Below, piece by piece: positions 20,210 through 22,823 of a DNA stretch of 22,823 bases (positions are counted from its first letter, which is position 1; each line of letters begins with the position of its first letter). The stretch comes from a virus: IMG/VR virus record IMGVR_UViG_3300017719_002879, positions 1-22,823 of that record. The stretch is one strand, 5' to 3'. The notes under the pieces are model-generated. The model was not told the origin of the DNA. It searched no databases and worked only from the letters and a program-made list of their open reading frames with translations. The position numbers were made by a program, and so were the translations under genes.

Positions 20210-20555
20210 CTTCACTGCTTGTAGTTTACTCAAGCCTGAAGAAGTAGTTGTAACACAGGTTGAGTATGTAGACAGAGTTATACCTGTACAGCCTAGACCT
20301 AAGCCCGTTACGCTATATGACATAGAGTTTTATGCTGTTACAAAAGAGAATATAGACGAATTTATAGAAAGATTTGAAAAGGCAGAAGGTAGCTTAGTTT
20401 TCTTTGCTATCAGTGTGCCTGATTACGAAAACATCGCATTAAATATGGGCGAGCTGAGACGCTTTATTGAGTCACAAAGCGCAGTTATTCTATATTACGA
20501 AGAGAATGCGAGTCGAAAGCCAAAGGTAGAAGAGCAGACTGATGAAAACATTTAA
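20139..20555 (+). CDS. o-spanin-like (Rz1-like) lipoprotein
   Basis: This 138-residue protein starts at ATG 20139, ten bases after AGGA, overlapping the Rz-like gene by 71 bases in a different frame. It has a basic N-terminus, the hydrophobic stretch LFLLLLSSF, then TAC with C28, a lipobox-like site for lipid attachment and export to the outer membrane. The Phe at the -3 position is less common than Leu. A proline-containing linker (VIPVQPRPKPV) follows, then a globular acidic domain with VFFAISVPDYENIALNMGELRRF. It is larger than the usual Rz1, with an extra folded domain that I recall in T4-like marine phages. Together with the upstream gene it forms a plausible two-component spanin. Confidence 0.75.
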   Translation: MQQQNYLTKWKLLRASLFLLLLSSFTACSLLKPEEVVVTQVEYVDRVIPVQPRPKPVTLYDIEFYAVTKENIDEFIERFEKAEGSLVFFAISVPDYENIALNMGELRRFIESQSAVILYYEENASRKPKVEEQTDENI

Positions 20556-22398
20556 AGAATACCACTTAGACGAAGACCTGCGAAAATGGTTCGGCAAAGG
20601 CAAAGAAGGCGATTGGGTTCGTGTAGGCACTGATGGTAAAATTAAAGGCGAGTGTGCTAGAGAAGAAGGCGAAGGCAAGCCAAAGTGTATGCCAAGAAGT
20701 CGTGCTCATGGAATGGACAAAGATGACAGAGCAAAAGCTGCTCGTAGAAAAAGAAGAGAGGATCCTGTGGCAGACAGAAAAGGTAAAGGCGGCAAGCCTG
20801 TCATGGTTGCTACTGAAGAGACACTTGAAGAAAAAAAGCGTGGTCTTTGGGACAACATCAGAGCAAAGAAAGCAAGAGGTGGAAAGCCTGCTAAAAAAGG
20901 CAGTAAAGCTTATCCAGATGAACTAGAAAAGATTCGTATGGCAGAAGAAGAGCTACACGAGAAAAATGTTCCAACAAAGCCAGCTTTATGGTCTAAGTAC
21001 AAATCACAAGCAAAAGCAAAGTTTGATGTGTATCCTTCTGCATACGCTAACGGTTGGGCATCTAAGATGTACAAGAAAGCAGGCGGTGGTTGGAAGTCTG
21101 TATCTGAGTCTGTATCTTCAAAGATTGCTGAAGCATGTTGGTCTGGTTATAAGCAGAAAGGCATGAAAAAGAAAGGCGAAAGAGTGGTTCCTAACTGTGT
21201 GCCTGAAGAAGTTGTAGGCGTTGCTCAAATGAAAGGTCCTACTGGTTCTGTCTTTGCCATGAACAAAGAAGGCAAAGAACATTCTTGGAAGTCAGAAGGA
21301 CACTACACAAAAGATGGCAAAGAGTGGAAAGGTCCTCAACACGCTCACAACGGACAAGTAATGACAGGCGAAAAGCACACCGCTGATAGTCAAGACCTAT
21401 ATCACTACAAAGAACTGTCACCCGAAGTCAGAAAGAAAGTTTCAAATACTATTGACGAAAAGCTCAACGCTGACAAAGACAGTATTGGAACATATGTAGA
21501 CGATTTCAAGAAGTCTGACGCACCTCAGTTCAAGGGTGCAGACAAGTCTAAGCGTAGGTCAATGGCCATTGCTGCTTATCTAAAATCTAAGCGTAGAAGC
21601 GGCGAACGAGCTATGGGCGAATCGATCAAATATAACTCAGATATGGGTGCTATGGATTGGGGAACTCCTGCTGGCACAGACTACATGAAAGACAACACGC
21701 CTGGTCAGAAGAATCCAAAAGAAGCTCCCATCAAGACATTAGAACAATCGACTCTAAAGCGTTTGAATGTACAAGACAAATATGTCAAAGAATCTGGACC
21801 TGCACACGAAACTAAAGCAGAGTACAAGAAAGACAACGAAGAAGAAGCTCCTGTACTTGGTGATTACGCACTCACAAAGCAAGACATCGCAGAACTAGAA
21901 CACGAAGCCGATAACATTACATATGATATGGCACTAGAATATGGTGCTTTTGATGATGAAGACGAGGATGAGCCAGAAGTAAATATCACTGAGGTATTGT
22001 CCGTCCAAGGCAGACTCAAGCGAAAGTTTTCTGCAAGAAAGAACAGACAGAAACTCAAAGTAGCTCGTGGTATTGCACTCAGACGAGGATCATCACCTGA
22101 TCGTCTGAAGAAAAGGGCAACTCGTGGTGCTAGAGGCGCAGTCTATAAGCGTCTACTCAAAGGCAGAGACAAATCAAAACTCCCACCAGCAGAGAAAGGT
22201 CGCCTAGAGAAACTCATAGGCATGTATGCACCTTTAGTCTCAAGACTTGCTGTTAGAATGCTCCCTGGAATGCGTAAGATGGAAATCAATCGCATGAAGA
22301 ATAGAAAAGGCGGCGCACAGAAAGCTAAGAAGTATAAAGCAGCAAAGCCAGTGGCGAAGAAGCAAACAGCTACTAAGTATAAAATCAAAAGAAAGTAG
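20542..22398 (+). CDS. Large basic multi-domain protein with capsid-targeting-like N-terminus (DUF5872-like segment)
   Basis: This 618-residue protein begins MKTFKEYHLDEDL, a looser version of the capsid-targeting-like peptide. Residues of about 15-90 form a Cys/Lys-rich domain (WVRVGTDGKIKGECA, KPKCMPRSRAHGM, ARRKRRED). Near 148-182 is PALWSKYKSQAKAKFDVYPSAYANGWASKMYKKAGGGW, cited here only by position and key residues FDVYPSAYANGW, the pattern of DUF5872. A segment CWSGYKQKGMKKK...PNCVPEE follows near 200. The middle is hydrophilic, with WKSEGHYTKDGKEW and an acidic stretch (DDEDEDEPEV), and the C-terminus is very basic (RGARGAVYKRLLKG to KYKIKRK). It looks like several small basic phage modules joined in one chain. 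A DNA-associated, virion-internal role is possible. It overlaps the o-spanin-like gene by 14 bases. Confidence 0.78.
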   Translation: MKTFKEYHLDEDLRKWFGKGKEGDWVRVGTDGKIKGECAREEGEGKPKCMPRSRAHGMDKDDRAKAARRKRREDPVADRKGKGGKPVMVATEETLEEKKRGLWDNIRAKKARGGKPAKKGSKAYPDELEKIRMAEEELHEKNVPTKPALWSKYKSQAKAKFDVYPSAYANGWASKMYKKAGGGWKSVSESVSSKIAEACWSGYKQKGMKKKGERVVPNCVPEEVVGVAQMKGPTGSVFAMNKEGKEHSWKSEGHYTKDGKEWKGPQHAHNGQVMTGEKHTADSQDLYHYKELSPEVRKKVSNTIDEKLNADKDSIGTYVDDFKKSDAPQFKGADKSKRRSMAIAAYLKSKRRSGERAMGESIKYNSDMGAMDWGTPAGTDYMKDNTPGQKNPKEAPIKTLEQSTLKRLNVQDKYVKESGPAHETKAEYKKDNEEEAPVLGDYALTKQDIAELEHEADNITYDMALEYGAFDDEDEDEPEVNITEVLSVQGRLKRKFSARKNRQKLKVARGIALRRGSSPDRLKKRATRGARGAVYKRLLKGRDKSKLPPAEKGRLEKLIGMYAPLVSRLAVRMLPGMRKMEINRMKNRKGGAQKAKKYKAAKPVAKKQTATKYKIKRK

Positions 22399-22407
22399 TT
22401 TCTTGAA

Positions 22408-22450
22408 GTTTGTTTTGTTATAAATACTTGTATGGACAACAAAAACAAAC
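22408..22450 (+). promoter_or_regulatory. Imperfect hairpin enclosing the late promoter and start codon
   Basis: GTTTGTTTTGTT at 22408-22419 pairs with AACAAAAACAAAC at 22438-22450 (12 pairs, one bulged A). The loop contains most of TATAAATA and ATG 22432. As at 8766, RNA reading through from upstream could fold, while late RNA starting near 22432 would lack the 5' arm. The stem is A/T-rich and less convincing. Confidence 0.4.
22419..22426 (+). promoter_or_regulatory. T4-type late promoter abutting a start codon
   Basis: Exact TATAAATA in the 33-base gap after the large basic protein. ATG 22432 lies five bases after the last A, the same spacing as at 13234, so the predicted +1 is the A of ATG. 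The flanks TTG and CxxGTATG are also shared with the 13234 site. Confidence 0.78.
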
Positions 22451-22823
22451 AACGATTAGAGCAACTAGTGCGGCAAGGTATTGTACCAAGTCGCAAACTT
22501 CCTATTCTCATGACTGCCATGAGCAGTCTTCACCTGGGTAAGCAACTCACGCCTACTGAAAGAGATGTGTTATCGAAGTATATGTTCAACATGACTGACA
22601 TTATGTTGAAAGATGACACTGCATTCAATCGTGCCAAATTACATACACAAAAAACTAGATATCAAACGGAGGAAACTACCGTGGACTTAGATGAGAAAAT
22701 GGTTGATGGCGTTGAAATAGTAGACGGCCCAGAAGAACAAGGTAAGAAGACAAAAGCTATGAAGAAAGAAAAAGAGAAGGACATGAAAGAAGCAATGGAT
22801 CCTGATGAAGAAGAAAGACTGCG
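22432..22823 (+). CDS. Hypothetical protein, 3' end beyond the window
   Basis: The frame is open from ATG 22432 to the window edge (130 codons, no stop). The N-terminal part (LVRQGIVPSRKLPILMTAMSSL, LTPTERDVLSKYMFNMTDI) looks like a folded helical domain. From about residue 84 the sequence is highly charged and Lys/Glu-rich (KKTKAMKKEKEKDMKEAMD), as in scaffold or head-core proteins, but no family is certain. A strong GGAGG at 22668-22672 precedes an in-frame GTG at 22681, so a shorter product or an alternative start is possible. No ribosome site fits between the late promoter and ATG 22432. Confidence 0.65.
   Translation, partial: MDNKNKQRLEQLVRQGIVPSRKLPILMTAMSSLHLGKQLTPTERDVLSKYMFNMTDIMLKDDTAFNRAKLHTQKTRYQTEETTVDLDEKMVDGVEIVDGPEEQGKKTKAMKKEKEKDMKEAMDPDEEERL

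Noticed and set aside
1-22823. Long minus-strand reading frames (for example 655-1035 and 4737-5117)
   Set aside because: They are opposite well-supported plus-strand genes, lack ribosome sites and recognisable motifs, and no minus-strand promoter or terminator was found.

Overview
The window is a compact segment of a T4-like myovirus genome, most like marine T4-type phages. A B-family DNA polymerase (gp43), UvsX recombinase and gp41-type helicase lie in T4-like order. There is a T4-type lysozyme, three intergenic TATAAATA late promoters, and many small overlapping genes on one strand, joined by ATGA or TAATG junctions. The base composition is AT-rich. No photosynthesis genes, tRNA, integrase, transposon or CRISPR array was seen, so the host cannot be named; a marine Gram-negative bacterium is an inference, supported by the spanin-like pair.

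Positions 1-1222 hold an Hsp20 fragment, two small unknown genes and a thermonuclease-like enzyme. Positions 1275-8757 are the replication block: a TAGT-type glycosyltransferase, gp43, a short nucleotide-sugar dehydrogenase, UvsX, a four-cysteine mini-protein and the helicase. Three near-perfect sigma70-type promoters drive this block. Positions 8761-9833 hold an EF-hand membrane protein behind a late promoter, then a methyltransferase. Positions 9834-10969 are an accessory early region: three perfect sigma70-type promoters, a 15-bp repeat, two small unknown genes and a winged-helix protein, closed by a terminator. Positions 11035-13238 carry a cytidylyltransferase, a GT2 glycosyltransferase and unknowns. 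From 13234 on lies a late module: two histidine-rich nucleotidyltransferase-like proteins, lysozyme, lipase, a membrane/coiled-coil protein, a large double beta-propeller tail-fibre protein, a mini membrane protein, basic proteins, an overlapping spanin-like pair, a 618-residue basic protein, and the start of another late gene.

Three observations stand out. (1) The late promoter at 8761-8768 overlaps the 5' arm of an 8-bp hairpin that includes the first two bases of the next start codon. Read-through RNA would be masked, while late RNA would begin after that arm; this is the logic described for T4 gene e. (2) The late promoters at 13234 and 22419 have identical spacing, so the predicted transcription start falls on the A of the start ATG (leaderless late mRNA). 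(3) Several late proteins carry a peptide resembling the T4 capsid-targeting sequence. One of them has ligase-superfamily-like motifs and is followed directly by an HxGH-type nucleotidyltransferase, which suggests virion-packaged enzymes. All functions are inferred from the sequence by eye; no database search was run.
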